Below, piece after piece: positions 13,226 to 22,060 of a stretch of DNA of 25,914 bases. The position numbers and the translations under genes were made by a program. The notes beneath the pieces are model-generated. The model had not been told where the DNA came from. It did not search any database and worked only from the letters and a program-made list of their open reading frames with translations. The DNA is from JALHTG01 sp964653695 (GTDB lineage: Archaea; Thermoproteota; Bathyarchaeia; 40CM-2-53-6; JALHTG01), in NCBI GenBank assembly GCA_964653695.1, contig CAZZFQ010000013.1:1-25914 (forward strand), given 5' to 3'. How positions within the stretch are numbered: the first letter of the stretch is position 1; each line of letters starts with the position of its first letter.

Positions 13226-14134
13226 ATGTTGGACTTTGTTACTGTAGGCCATATCACTCTTGACCGCATTAGAAGAGGCCGGCAAGAGAGACCCATTTGG
13301 ATTCCTGGTGGACCGGCAGTTCACGCATCGCTGATAGCAGCCTCACTGGGTGCAAAGACATATGCCCTATCTAAGGTTGGAACAGACTTCGGAAGAAGCC
13401 GAATGAAATGGCTTGTTCAGATGGGAGTTGACACCAGACTCCTGAAGGTGAGCCGCACCCCGACTACGAAATTCGAAATCAGATACCGGGGGGAGAGACG
13501 ATCGCTAAGGCTGCTTAGTAAATGCGAAAACATCAACCAGTTTGACCTGCCGCAAGGCCTCCGAATTCGAAGTCTACACATGGGGCCAGTCATAGATGAG
13601 ATCCCAGAGGCAGCTGCAAAGTCACTTGCGAGTCGATCCATGGTGACATCTCTTGACCCGCAAGGGTATCTTAGGAGAGTAGCTCGAAGCGGCCAAGTGG
13701 TGGCGAGGTCCTGGCTCGATAAGGCGCTTCTAAGAAGAATAGATGTCCTAAGGGGATCCTCTGACGAGTTGAGAATGATGGTGGGGAGGATCAGTTCTAA
13801 GGATGCTCTGAGGAGACTGAAGCGTCTTGGACCATCGGTCTGTATCCTCACAAGAAGCAGTGATGGGTCTGATCTCCTACACGACCGGGGGATTTTTCGC
13901 ATACCTGCCTTCAAACCTGAAACTGTTGTTGACCCCACCGGCGCAGGAGACGCATTCAGCGGCGCCTTTCTCACAGAATATGTTCGGTCCAAGGACCCAA
14001 TATGGTCCTCTTGTGTCGGCGCCGCAGCCGCCTCTATCAAGGTGGAAACGTCAGGGCCATGTTTCATTCGAGATCGAAGCAAGGTTATTGAAAGAGCCAA
14101 CATAATTCTTTCAGGCGTGCGGAGGGTAGAATAG
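13226..14134 (+). CDS. PfkB-family carbohydrate/nucleoside kinase
   Basis: A 302-residue ribokinase-like enzyme that phosphorylates a sugar, sugar phosphate or nucleoside with ATP. The N-terminal substrate loop with Gly-Gly (IPGGPAVHAS) and the C-terminal DPTGAGDAFSGAF signature are present; Asp242 of GAGD is the expected catalytic base. The central part is Arg-rich and short of a clear lid, so the substrate cannot be assigned. ATG 13226 follows 258 bases in which I see no gene. The stop is five bases from that of the convergent ProRS gene. Confidence 0.9.
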   Translation: MLDFVTVGHITLDRIRRGRQERPIWIPGGPAVHASLIAASLGAKTYALSKVGTDFGRSRMKWLVQMGVDTRLLKVSRTPTTKFEIRYRGERRSLRLLSKCENINQFDLPQGLRIRSLHMGPVIDEIPEAAAKSLASRSMVTSLDPQGYLRRVARSGQVVARSWLDKALLRRIDVLRGSSDELRMMVGRISSKDALRRLKRLGPSVCILTRSSDGSDLLHDRGIFRIPAFKPETVVDPTGAGDAFSGAFLTEYVRSKDPIWSSCVGAAAASIKVETSGPCFIRDRSKVIERANIILSGVRRVE

Positions 14135-14139
14135 CGCCC

Positions 14140-15585
14140 TCAGTACGCCCTGGCGAAATACACAACGTCTCTTGCATCTTTTCCGCACAAGATGCAGTTG
14201 CCGAAGATCTCTTCTCTCTTGAGAGGAACAGTTCTGATAGTGGCACCGGTGTCCTGCTTGATCTTTGCTTCGCATTCAGGTCGGCCGCACCAACTGGCTC
14301 TCACGAACCCGCCTACGTTCTCTAGGATTTGCTTGAACTCTTCATATGATTCGGTGGTTTTGATAGTCCGCTCTAGTTGCTGCTTGGCCTTCGCGTACAG
14401 GTTGGCTTGAACGGACTCCAGTATCTTCATGATCTCTTGGGGCAGGTTGGCAATCATGACCTCATGCTTCTGTCCTGTGTCTCTTCTTGAGATGACTACT
14501 TTGCCTGATGCGATATCTCTGGGGCCTATCTCAATCCTTGTTGGAACGCCTTTCATTTCCCACTCATTGAATTTCCAACCGGGGGTATACTCTGTCCTGT
14601 CATCTAAGTGCGTCGAGATTCCATTCTCTCGCAGAAGCTCAGCTAATTCCTTCGCTTTGCCGAGTACTTTGTCTCGATCTTCGTTCTTGTAGAATATCGG
14701 CACGATGACTGTTTGGATAGGCGCTATTCGGGGAGGAAGTACAAGGCCTCTGTCGTCGCCGTGTACCATGATGACTGCCCCTATCATTCGGGTGGTCACG
14801 CCCCAGCTTGTCTGCCAGACGTAATGGTCTTTTTCGTCTTTTCCGAGGTACTTGATCTCGAAAGGCTTGGAGAAGTTCTGACCGAGGAAATGCGATGTGC
14901 CCATCTGTAAGGCCTTGCCGTCTGGCATCATCGCCTCCATAGTCAAAGTGTAATTTGCTCCGACGAATTTCTCTGCCTCAGTCTTTGTGCCCAACAGTAC
15001 CGGAACCGCCAGTTGTTCTTCTATGAGCTGTCTGTATGTCTCCAAGATGTCATGGACTTCCTTTTCGGCTTCTTCAGCTGTTGCGTGAGCCGTGTGGCCC
15101 TCCTGCCAAAGGAATTCAGATGTTCGCAGGAAAGGTTTCGTCGCCGTTATCTCGGCCCTAAACACAGAATTCCAGAGATTTATGAGGACCGGGAGATCTC
15201 TCCAACTCTTTATCCATCGCGAGTACGAGTCGCAGACAATTGTCTCCGAGGTTGGCCTCATCGCCAATCTTTCGCCAAGCTCAGAGTCCCCGGTATGGGT
15301 AACCCAAAAAACCTCTGGGACAAACCCTGAAAAGTGTTCAGCCTCCTTCCTGAGGTAGCTTTCGGGAATCAAAGCTGGGAAGTAGGCGTTCTTATGCCCA
15401 GTAGCCTTCAACTTATCGTCTAAGAACCGCTTGATGTTCTCCCAGATCTCATACGAAGAGGGCATGAAAACTATGAACCCTTTCATTCCAGCATAGTCGC
15501 AGAGTCCCGCTTTCGTGATGACCTGCGTGAACCATTCCGAGAAATCTTCACTCTTCTTTACAGTTATCCCTCTTTCCACTGCCAA
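14140..15585 (-). CDS. proS: Prolyl-tRNA synthetase, archaeal/eukaryal type
   Basis: A 481-residue class II synthetase that charges tRNA-Pro. It begins with GITVKKSEDFSEWFTQVI, typical of the eukaryal/archaeal type, and lacks the bacterial editing insertion. Motif 2 lies near the FRAEI...PFLRTSEFLWQEGHTAH stretch and motif 3 includes TSWGVTTRMIGAVIMVHGDDRGL. The anticodon domain follows, then the type-specific C-terminal zinc domain with CGRPEC and CILCG, ending in the usual Tyr. Its start is TTG, supported by an AGGAGGAG ribosome site 8-10 bases upstream; no in-frame ATG is available before the conserved N-terminus. Confidence 0.96.
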   Translation of the reverse strand: MAVERGITVKKSEDFSEWFTQVITKAGLCDYAGMKGFIVFMPSSYEIWENIKRFLDDKLKATGHKNAYFPALIPESYLRKEAEHFSGFVPEVFWVTHTGDSELGERLAMRPTSETIVCDSYSRWIKSWRDLPVLINLWNSVFRAEITATKPFLRTSEFLWQEGHTAHATAEEAEKEVHDILETYRQLIEEQLAVPVLLGTKTEAEKFVGANYTLTMEAMMPDGKALQMGTSHFLGQNFSKPFEIKYLGKDEKDHYVWQTSWGVTTRMIGAVIMVHGDDRGLVLPPRIAPIQTVIVPIFYKNEDRDKVLGKAKELAELLRENGISTHLDDRTEYTPGWKFNEWEMKGVPTRIEIGPRDIASGKVVISRRDTGQKHEVMIANLPQEIMKILESVQANLYAKAKQQLERTIKTTESYEEFKQILENVGGFVRASWCGRPECEAKIKQDTGATIRTVPLKREEIFGNCILCGKDARDVVYFARAY

Positions 15586-15786
15586 TGCAAGAACTCCTCC
15601 TGAGAATAGTGGTCGAAGACGTACCGTTCCGTTCGGTCAATCATTCTGTTCAGCTGGAACAGATTCACCTATCACTTCAACCACTTGGCGACAGATAGTC
15701 CTACAATGCCTTAAAAAGGTATTCCATAGCTGTCAAAGATTCAAGGGCAGAGATCATCTGTATACCCAGTCTGAGAGGCGAGGCAC

Positions 15787-16323
15787 TTGCTTGTAGCGCA
15801 TCTGGCGTTGATGTTCATCGCAAAGTCCTTGTTTCCAAGTGTTGATCTCTTCTTCTCGTTAGTTGGCGCGTCTATCTCGAGTCTTGACGCGCTCCTGCCT
15901 ATCCTTCGACTCAAGGACGAGGACTACCACTGTGGAGGTGTATTCCATTCAGTCTGGCTGCCTCTTGCCGGTGCACTGGCCTTACTCACCATGAATGTCG
16001 CTTGGTCTGCTTCATTCCTGACCGGCGGCTTGGTTCATCTCTTCACAGACTCCACTGACGTAAGGGGCCGTCCTTGGCTATACCCCCTGAACAAGAGAAC
16101 TATAGGTATCGCCATCTTTCCTTATGATTTCAAAGACTACGTTTCTAATCCGCTCTCTGTTGCGATCGAAGTTGCTTCATTTCTCTTTATTATCGCATAC
16201 GTCAATGTATTTGGCATAGATCTGCTCTCTTCTCTCTGGTTCGCTCTTCTCCTTCCATTGTTCGGCGCATTCGCAATGCACCAATGGAGGCGAACGAAGG
16301 CTCGATCCGATGGAATCGACTGA
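15787..16323 (+). CDS. YdjM/DUF457-like integral membrane protein (putative metal-dependent hydrolase)
   Basis: A 178-residue membrane protein with about four to five helices. The pattern matches the YdjM family, often labelled a membrane-bound metal-dependent hydrolase: SLDALLPIL (Asp34) in place of LPDID, a conserved His pair (His48 and His54 in YHCGGVFHSVW), and HLFTDSTDVRGRPWLYPL with His84 and Asp88. This His/Asp set could bind a metal at the membrane face. The real substrate of the family is uncertain. A TTG start is used; an in-frame ATG lies eight codons downstream. CCTTAAAAAGG at 15709-15719 could be a TATA element for this gene or the divergent ProRS. Confidence 0.7.
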   Translation: MLVAHLALMFIAKSLFPSVDLFFSLVGASISSLDALLPILRLKDEDYHCGGVFHSVWLPLAGALALLTMNVAWSASFLTGGLVHLFTDSTDVRGRPWLYPLNKRTIGIAIFPYDFKDYVSNPLSVAIEVASFLFIIAYVNVFGIDLLSSLWFALLLPLFGAFAMHQWRRTKARSDGID

Positions 16324-16370
16324 CGACTAGTTGCGCTGTAAGTGTGTTGCTTCGTTTGTGTCGAGAGGTC

Positions 16371-16378
16371 TTTTATGA
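16371..16378 (+). promoter_or_regulatory. TATA-like box for the GMP synthetase/IMP dehydrogenase pair
   Basis: TTTTATGA is centred about 39 bases before ATG 16413, predicting a start near 16400 and a leader of about 13 bases. It follows a purine-rich GAGAGG that could act as a BRE. Confidence 0.35.
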
Positions 16379-16412
16379 CTAAGGGCTCGCCGTAGGTTGT
16401 AAGTGGCTTCGG

Positions 16413-17609
16413 ATGGCTGAGTTCAACGCTAGGAATTTTGTTGAGAGTCAAGCTCAGGAACTCAGAAAAAAGGTAGGAAGCGAGAGAGTCCTCGCAGCAG
16501 TTTCCGGAGGAGTCGACAGCACCACTGCAGCAACTCTTGTCCAAAATGCGATCGGACCAAACGTCTTCTCTGTATTCATCGATACAGGTTTTATGCGTAC
16601 TAATGAACCTGAGAGCATCGTTGGGACGTTGCTATCCCTCCCAGTTCCTCTCGATGTTGAGGTAATAGACGCTCGAAGGAGATTCCTGAAACGAATGAGA
16701 GGGATCTCCGATGCCGAGAGGAAGCGGAGGATCTTCAGAGCAACATTCTACGAAACTCTGTCTGAGGAGGCGAAGAGAAAACGGTGCAGCTTTCTTGTAC
16801 AAGGAACCATAGCACCCGATTGGATAGAGACCCGCGGAGGCATCAAGACGCAGCATAATGTTCTATCACAGGTTGGAATAGACCCTGAGAGGAAGTATGG
16901 TTTCAAAATCCTCGAGCCGCTTGTGGACCTGTACAAGTTTCAGGTAAGGGAAGTTGCTAGGGCCATCGGAATTCGCGAAGAACTGTTCCAAAGACAGCCT
17001 TTCCCTGGACCAGGCCTGTCCGTGAGAGCAGTAGGAGCTGTAGACGAGAGAAAGCTTGAGACGTTGAAGAAGGCCGATCTAATCGTCAGAAGACATCTCG
17101 ACTCAAAGGGCTGTGACCAATATTTCGCGGCGATCTTAGATGGAAGATTCCGAAAGGACGGTGAGTGTAGGGGGGCCGCAATGAAACTGAAAGAGCTTCT
17201 CTGTTCTCACACGTGCAAATTGGACACTAGGTTCCTCGTGAACAAGGCGACAGGCATGCTGGCGGGGGTCAGAAAGTACGGCAAGATTCTCTCCATTTCT
17301 CTAGCCAGCGGAAGTGAGCTTGTGATTCCCTCAATCAAGAAGCTAATTGAGGCGCAAGGTGTTATCATCAATCGGTTGCCGTCAATCAGCCACGTGTTGG
17401 TAGAGACTGCGAGATCTCTGAAGAAGGCACCTTATGTGGCTGCAGTAAGAGCTGTTCAAACAAGAGACTTCATGACAGCAGATGTCAGCGATCTGGATCC
17501 GAGTCTCCTTACTGAACTCTCGCAGGACATCCTCAAAGAATGCCGTGAGGTTTCACGCGTATACTATGACGTGACTCCGAAGCCGCCTGCAACCATAGAG
17601 TTTGAGTAG
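16413..17609 (+). CDS. guaAB: GMP synthetase, ATP-pyrophosphatase/dimerisation subunit, with an insertion
   Basis: This subunit adenylates XMP and aminates it to GMP with ammonia from a separate glutaminase subunit, which is not in this window; the split is normal in archaea. The N-type ATP-pyrophosphatase P-loop SGGVDS is at 31-36, GTIAPDWIE (131-139) and IKTQHNV follow, then QPFPGPGLSVR (195-205). The C-terminus is canonical (AVRAVQTRDFMTADV, KPPATIEFE). The protein has 398 residues against roughly 310 in methanogens. The excess lies between QYFAAIL (about 236-242) and YVAAVRAV (341-348), where about 14 residues are usual and about 98 are found here. That insert carries Cys252, Cys264 and Cys268. 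Catalytic residues look intact. It is probably cotranscribed with IMP dehydrogenase 11 bases downstream. Confidence 0.92.
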   Translation: MAEFNARNFVESQAQELRKKVGSERVLAAVSGGVDSTTAATLVQNAIGPNVFSVFIDTGFMRTNEPESIVGTLLSLPVPLDVEVIDARRRFLKRMRGISDAERKRRIFRATFYETLSEEAKRKRCSFLVQGTIAPDWIETRGGIKTQHNVLSQVGIDPERKYGFKILEPLVDLYKFQVREVARAIGIREELFQRQPFPGPGLSVRAVGAVDERKLETLKKADLIVRRHLDSKGCDQYFAAILDGRFRKDGECRGAAMKLKELLCSHTCKLDTRFLVNKATGMLAGVRKYGKILSISLASGSELVIPSIKKLIEAQGVIINRLPSISHVLVETARSLKKAPYVAAVRAVQTRDFMTADVSDLDPSLLTELSQDILKECREVSRVYYDVTPKPPATIEFE

Positions 17610-17620
17610 GTGCTCGATTC

Positions 17621-19060
17621 ATGGAACGAAGATTCGGTGAGAAGCTGAAAGATGCAAGTTTCGCAGTAACGTTTCGCGATGTCATATTGGTCCCCAATTG
17701 GGTAGAAGTTGAACCGAGAGAGATAGAGCTTACTAGCCGTGTGACTTTGAATCACAGGCTGAATCTGCCATTCGTCTCCTCGCCAATGGATACCGTGACC
17801 GAAGCCGAGATGGCAATTGCACTTGCCAGACTTGGAGGCCTGGGAATACTTCACAGAAACTGCTCAGTTGACGACCAGGTGAAGATGGCTGCGCAAGTGA
17901 AACGCGCGGAATCCTTGGTCATTCGAGACGTGATCACCCTCACCCCAAACCGGACAATAGGAGAAGCCATCGATCTAATGCAGAAACATCAGATATCAGG
18001 TCTGCCCGTAATCGAGGAAGGAAAGCTTGTGGGCCTCCTCACTGGAAGGGATGTCAGGTTTGCCGATCGAACTCTGAAAGTCCAAGAGGTAATGACTAAG
18101 AAGATTATCACGGCTAGAGAAGGCACGACTCTTGAAGAGGCAAAAGAAGTCCTCCATGCGAACAGGATAGAGAAGCTGCCTATCGTAGACGAGAGAGGTA
18201 CCCTGAAAGGGTTAATCACCTTCAAAGACATAATGCTCAGAGGAAGATTCCCCAACGCTGCAAGAGATGAAGAGGGAAAGCTGCTCTGTGGGGCAGCTAC
18301 TTCTCCCTTCGACCTTGAGAGGGCAAAGAGACTTAGCCAGCACGTCGACGTGATAGTTGTAGATGTTTCTCATTTCCACAACGCGAATGTTTTCAGATCC
18401 ACGAAGCAGATCCTCGACAACGTAGAGGCTGATGTCGTGGTCGGAAATATCGGAACGGGCAAGGCAGCTGAGGACGTTCTTACTCGACTGGAGGATGCCG
18501 CGGGGATGAGAGTTGGCATCGGATCAGGATCGATATGTACAACATCAGAAGTTGCGAAAGCAGGATCTCCGACACTATTTGCCACAGCACAGGTCGCCGA
18601 CAAACTAAAAGAGTATGGTAGTCAGATTCCGATAATCGCAGACGGAGGCATAAGGAGCCCAGGTGACATCGCAGTTGCACTCGCAGCTGGCGCCTCGGCC
18701 GTCATGATGGGGAACCTCTTTGCTCGCTGCAAGGAGGCTCCAGGCAATCTGGTGGCCATTGGCGGAAGGTACTACAAGCAGTACAGAGGCATGGGAAGCC
18801 CTTCAGCAATGGCCAAGCGCTACTCTATGGATCGATACAGCATGCCAGCCAAGGGGATCTCAGAGGGCGTTGAAGGCTGGGTCCCATACAAGGGAGACCT
18901 GAGCACAGTGGTGCAAGAGCTTGCCGACGGGTTGAAAGCATCCATGGGATACGCTGGCGCAAGAAGCATACCTGAACTATGGGAGAAAGCGGAGTTCGCA
19001 GTGATGAGCGCTGCCGGAGTAGAAGAGGCTAAACCTCACGACATATTGCTGCCAGGCTAA
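17621..19060 (+). CDS. guaB: Inosine-5'-monophosphate dehydrogenase
   Basis: A 479-residue enzyme that oxidises IMP to XMP with NAD, the step before the GMP synthetase encoded directly upstream. The barrel begins with TFRDVILVPN; two CBS domains are inserted at about 92-145 and 150-205. The catalytic loop is GIGSGSICTT with Cys296; the usual residue before Gly is Pro, here Ser. The IMP phosphate site IADGGIRSPGDI...AGASAVMMG and the flap with Arg395-Tyr396, then EGVEGWVPYKG, are intact. The NAD-side segment DVSHFHN (238-244) replaces the commoner DTAHGHS. All catalytic groups are present, so it should be active. Confidence 0.95.
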   Translation: MERRFGEKLKDASFAVTFRDVILVPNWVEVEPREIELTSRVTLNHRLNLPFVSSPMDTVTEAEMAIALARLGGLGILHRNCSVDDQVKMAAQVKRAESLVIRDVITLTPNRTIGEAIDLMQKHQISGLPVIEEGKLVGLLTGRDVRFADRTLKVQEVMTKKIITAREGTTLEEAKEVLHANRIEKLPIVDERGTLKGLITFKDIMLRGRFPNAARDEEGKLLCGAATSPFDLERAKRLSQHVDVIVVDVSHFHNANVFRSTKQILDNVEADVVVGNIGTGKAAEDVLTRLEDAAGMRVGIGSGSICTTSEVAKAGSPTLFATAQVADKLKEYGSQIPIIADGGIRSPGDIAVALAAGASAVMMGNLFARCKEAPGNLVAIGGRYYKQYRGMGSPSAMAKRYSMDRYSMPAKGISEGVEGWVPYKGDLSTVVQELADGLKASMGYAGARSIPELWEKAEFAVMSAAGVEEAKPHDILLPG

Positions 19061-19101
19061 GTCAGCTTCACGACATAGGATCTTCATCTAAAATGCCAGG
19101 C

Positions 19102-20289
19102 CTAGCGCAGAACCTGTTCCTTGGTGCTCGTCTCGGTGATCAGGATTTCTCTCTTGGCAAGTTCTTGGAAGAACTGTAGGAACGGGATGTGCTTCTCCGG
19201 AGACAGTACTCCTTTCTCACATATTCGCTTGGAACCCACCATTTGGGATACAATAGAACAAGTGTAACCCGTGGTACGCGCCATGGCCGAGACTCCAGTC
19301 GTCGTATCAAAGAGATCGATAAGATCGAATACCAGTCTTGTCCTTTCACCCTTTCTCTCTCCGACAAATTCCACCTTGAGGACAACAAGGTCCCTCTCAC
19401 CTTTCCCATATTGTAGCTGGGGCGCCATATGCTTGACCATGAACTGGCGAGGAGTCACGTAAATCCCGTCAGCAATCTTAAGAGGCTCATCGCTCAGTAG
19501 CTTCATCCTAACAAGCTTGCTCCACAGTTCGCTGTGACCAGGCCATCGAACAGTCCACTTCGTCATCTCCACCACGTGCCTCAGTCCGAGTGTCTCCTTA
19601 CATACGGTTGCATCCCCGTTCAGGAAGCACTCAGCTTCACCCACAGGTTCTGGGAATCGCATCGTCTTTACATGTTCTTCAAAGATGTTACGGACCTCAA
19701 CTACTCGGCCTTCTCTAAGGATCTTTGCGTTCCGCGTATAGGAATCTAAGACGCCTTCCCAAGTCCATGAGATCTTGTACCTCAACGGCTCCTCAGCGAA
19801 TTGTTTCTGCGGGATTCCGCCGCAATAAGAATGGATCTCGTAAACCTTGTCCAGTCTCGAACAACCATACCCGTATAGGACAAGGTCTATGCCTGGATCG
19901 AAACCGCAACCAGGAAGAATGGCGACTCCAGCCTGTCTTGCTGCCCTGTCGAGTTTGACGATCGCTCCTGGATAGGAGACGTCGACCATACTAACCTGGG
20001 CCTCTACAGCCGCCTCAGCAACAGGGAAGTTGAGTTTTGCAGGAAGGAGGCATGCAACTACGTCGAAGCCCTTCTTCATGATCGTGACAAGGTCCTTATG
20101 ATTTTCTGCGTCGACTTGCTCAGCTTTGACCTTTGGGCTTCTCAAATTGGCGATAATCGCTTGAGTCTTGCAGATATCTGCATCAGCAACAGCAATCTCA
20201 CTTACCTGATCGCATTTGGCCATGTCTCTTATGGCGGCAGATCCTTGCATTCCAGCTCCCAGCACCAATATTCTCAATGAAGCCACCAT
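19102..20289 (-). CDS. Saccharopine-dehydrogenase-family NAD(P) oxidoreductase
   Basis: A 395-residue soluble enzyme with an N-terminal Rossmann domain (VLGAGMQGSAA, glycines 11, 13 and 16) and the family motif LPGCGFDPGIDLVLYGY. The second half has the catalytic-domain stretches of the saccharopine dehydrogenase / lysine 6-dehydrogenase group (YCGGIPQ, PLRYKISWTWEGVL, TTGVSAMARTTGYT). Members act on saccharopine, lysine or related amino acids, or make carboxynorspermidine; the substrate cannot be read here. No lysine-pathway gene is adjacent. It is divergent from the TPP enzyme at 20368 and appears to have a leaderless promoter. Confidence 0.85.
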   Translation of the reverse strand: MVASLRILVLGAGMQGSAAIRDMAKCDQVSEIAVADADICKTQAIIANLRSPKVKAEQVDAENHKDLVTIMKKGFDVVACLLPAKLNFPVAEAAVEAQVSMVDVSYPGAIVKLDRAARQAGVAILPGCGFDPGIDLVLYGYGCSRLDKVYEIHSYCGGIPQKQFAEEPLRYKISWTWEGVLDSYTRNAKILREGRVVEVRNIFEEHVKTMRFPEPVGEAECFLNGDATVCKETLGLRHVVEMTKWTVRWPGHSELWSKLVRMKLLSDEPLKIADGIYVTPRQFMVKHMAPQLQYGKGERDLVVLKVEFVGERKGERTRLVFDLIDLFDTTTGVSAMARTTGYTCSIVSQMVGSKRICEKGVLSPEKHIPFLQFFQELAKREILITETSTKEQVLR

Positions 20290-20316
20290 GCCCTGCCCGA
20301 TTCACAGCTAATGCTC

Positions 20317-20323
20317 TATTTAT
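20317..20323 (-). promoter_or_regulatory. TATA box, leaderless promoter of the saccharopine-dehydrogenase-like gene
   Basis: On the - strand this reads ATAAATA, centred about 31 bases from the A of ATG 20289. Transcription would start within about five bases of the start codon. This is the clearest TATA match in the window. Confidence 0.5.
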
Positions 20324-20367
20324 CTCTCTTCAACAAGGGATTATGGCTCATTAAGAGCTGATTGGTA

Positions 20368-21981
20368 GTGACAAGGTTAACAGGCGGCCAGGCTGTCGTG
20401 CGTTGTCTCGAAGACAGAGGCGTTGAGATCGTTTTCGGCATGCCAGGAATCAATATTCTGCATATCTACGATGCGCTCCTTGACAGTTCGATCCGCCATA
20501 TCGTTGTCAGACATGAACAGTCAGCTGCTTTCATGGCAGATGGCTACGCCCGCGCTACCGGGAAGCTAGGCGTCTGTCTCACAACCGCCGGACCTGGACT
20601 TACAAATGCAGTTACAGGGCTCGCAGCTGCCTACTCGGACTCGATCCCGGTCCTTACACTAGCCGGAGAGATTTCGTCGACATTAATCGGAAAGGAGAAA
20701 GGGGCACTTCACGAGATCGACCAGACGTCGATCGCACGACCTATCACGAAAGAGGCGAACTGTGTCTTCGACTCCGCGAAAATTCCGAATGTGATCCAAC
20801 AAGCCTTGGAGGATTTGGAGAGCGGTAGGCCTAGACCTATCTATGTCGGGCTACCTGAAGACCTTCTCGAAGTCGCAGAGAATCTCCAACTTCGTCAGGG
20901 AGAGGTCCGTGTTAAGAAGGCGCCTAGAGCGGACAGCAAATCGGTTGAAGCCGCAGCAAACCTTCTCTCTCAGTCTCGCCACCCTGTGATTCTTGCTGGC
21001 GGCGGTGTGACGAGAGCCGAAGCATCTTCTGAGCTTATCCAGATCGCGGAGCTTCTCTCTGCCCCTGTTGTGACCACAGTGAATGGAGCAGGCTCGATTC
21101 CCGTTGATCATCCTCTGTTTCTGGGACGGTCGAGAATGACCGGGGTTGTGGACCAGGTATTCCGGAGGGCTGACGCAATGCTAGCAATCGGCACTAGGCT
21201 CTCATCGATGTCGATGAGCCATTGGACTTTGAAGGTTCCTAGGAACCTGATCCATGTCGATATCGACTCAGAAGTGATCGGAAGGAACTACCCTGCCAAG
21301 GTCAGCATCCGAGGGGACGCCAAATTAGTCCTTCAGCAGATCACCCACAGAGTCCGTTCTATGCCTCGACCCGACAGATCAGATTGGATGAAAACGGCGC
21401 AAAAACTCAAAGATTCCGGATGGAGAGAACTGGAGGCTTCTCATCCAACAGAGGTTGGGACTGTGACAAGTATTAGGAGAGCTCTCAAACGGGACGCTAT
21501 CGTTGCAGCAGACACAACAATTCTGTCCTACTGGATGCAGAGGACTTTCCCGGTATACGAGCCACGCACCTTTCTGTATCCATCTGGATACGTGGCAATG
21601 GGCTACGCTCTGCCCGCTGCGATAGCGTCGAAAATAGCATTTCCAGGCAGACAGGTCATAGCTGTATGCGGAGACGGGGGCTTTATGGTCACATGCCAAG
21701 AACTCATGACCGCGGTGGAGAACAAGGTATGCGTGCCAATCGTTCTTCACAACAACGGAGGATTCGGAATCTTAAGGCACTTTCAGGAAGAACACTTCAA
21801 GCAGAGGTACATTGGTGTAGATCTCAAGAACCCTGACTTCATTCGACTGGCTGAATCCTTTGGCGCCGAAGGTGTGACAGTGAAATCGTTGGATCAAATG
21901 GAACCCAGCCTAAGAGAAGCTCTCCAGGCTAGCGGGCCAACGGTAATCGAGGTCCAAATGCCCTTGGCTCCTCCAAGCTAA
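20368..21981 (+). CDS. Acetolactate-synthase-like thiamine-diphosphate enzyme
   Basis: A 537-residue ThDP-dependent decarboxylase/carboligase with three domains: Pyr (about 1-170), central FAD/nucleotide-like (190-330) and PP (350-530). The catalytic Glu that protonates ThDP is Glu50 in RHEQSAAFMADGYARATG. The metal/diphosphate motif is GDGG (435-438) followed by N-N in VLHNNGGFGI. The closest familiar group is the acetolactate synthase large subunit, but no small (ACT) subunit gene is adjacent. The sequence could equally be an oxalyl-CoA-decarboxylase, sulfoacetaldehyde or glyoxylate carboligase relative. GTG 20368 gives the usual N-terminus (MTRLTGGQAVV); TTG 20362 is two codons upstream. 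Confidence 0.88.
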   Translation: MTRLTGGQAVVRCLEDRGVEIVFGMPGINILHIYDALLDSSIRHIVVRHEQSAAFMADGYARATGKLGVCLTTAGPGLTNAVTGLAAAYSDSIPVLTLAGEISSTLIGKEKGALHEIDQTSIARPITKEANCVFDSAKIPNVIQQALEDLESGRPRPIYVGLPEDLLEVAENLQLRQGEVRVKKAPRADSKSVEAAANLLSQSRHPVILAGGGVTRAEASSELIQIAELLSAPVVTTVNGAGSIPVDHPLFLGRSRMTGVVDQVFRRADAMLAIGTRLSSMSMSHWTLKVPRNLIHVDIDSEVIGRNYPAKVSIRGDAKLVLQQITHRVRSMPRPDRSDWMKTAQKLKDSGWRELEASHPTEVGTVTSIRRALKRDAIVAADTTILSYWMQRTFPVYEPRTFLYPSGYVAMGYALPAAIASKIAFPGRQVIAVCGDGGFMVTCQELMTAVENKVCVPIVLHNNGGFGILRHFQEEHFKQRYIGVDLKNPDFIRLAESFGAEGVTVKSLDQMEPSLREALQASGPTVIEVQMPLAPPS

Positions 21982-22060
21982 GGTTGGTATGCCACGAAAA
22001 TCGGCCTCAACAGTCGATGTTCACGACTTTCATCTTAGTCTACCATCAATCCCTTGGTGA

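Noticed and set aside
13417..14103. A 228-codon open frame on the - strand opposite the PfkB kinase
   Set aside because: Antisense to a gene with intact catalytic motifs; Ser/Arg/Leu-rich with no recognisable fold.
16413..17609. GMP synthetase lacking the glutaminase domain, as if truncated
   Set aside because: Archaea normally encode the glutaminase as a separate subunit; the N-terminus here is the natural start of the pyrophosphatase subunit.
17621..19060. IMP dehydrogenase loop with Ser in place of Pro before the Gly-Ser-Ile-Cys motif, and an unusual DVSHFHN segment
   Set aside because: The family signature tolerates any residue at that place, and the catalytic Cys and Arg-Tyr pair are kept; lineage variation is enough.
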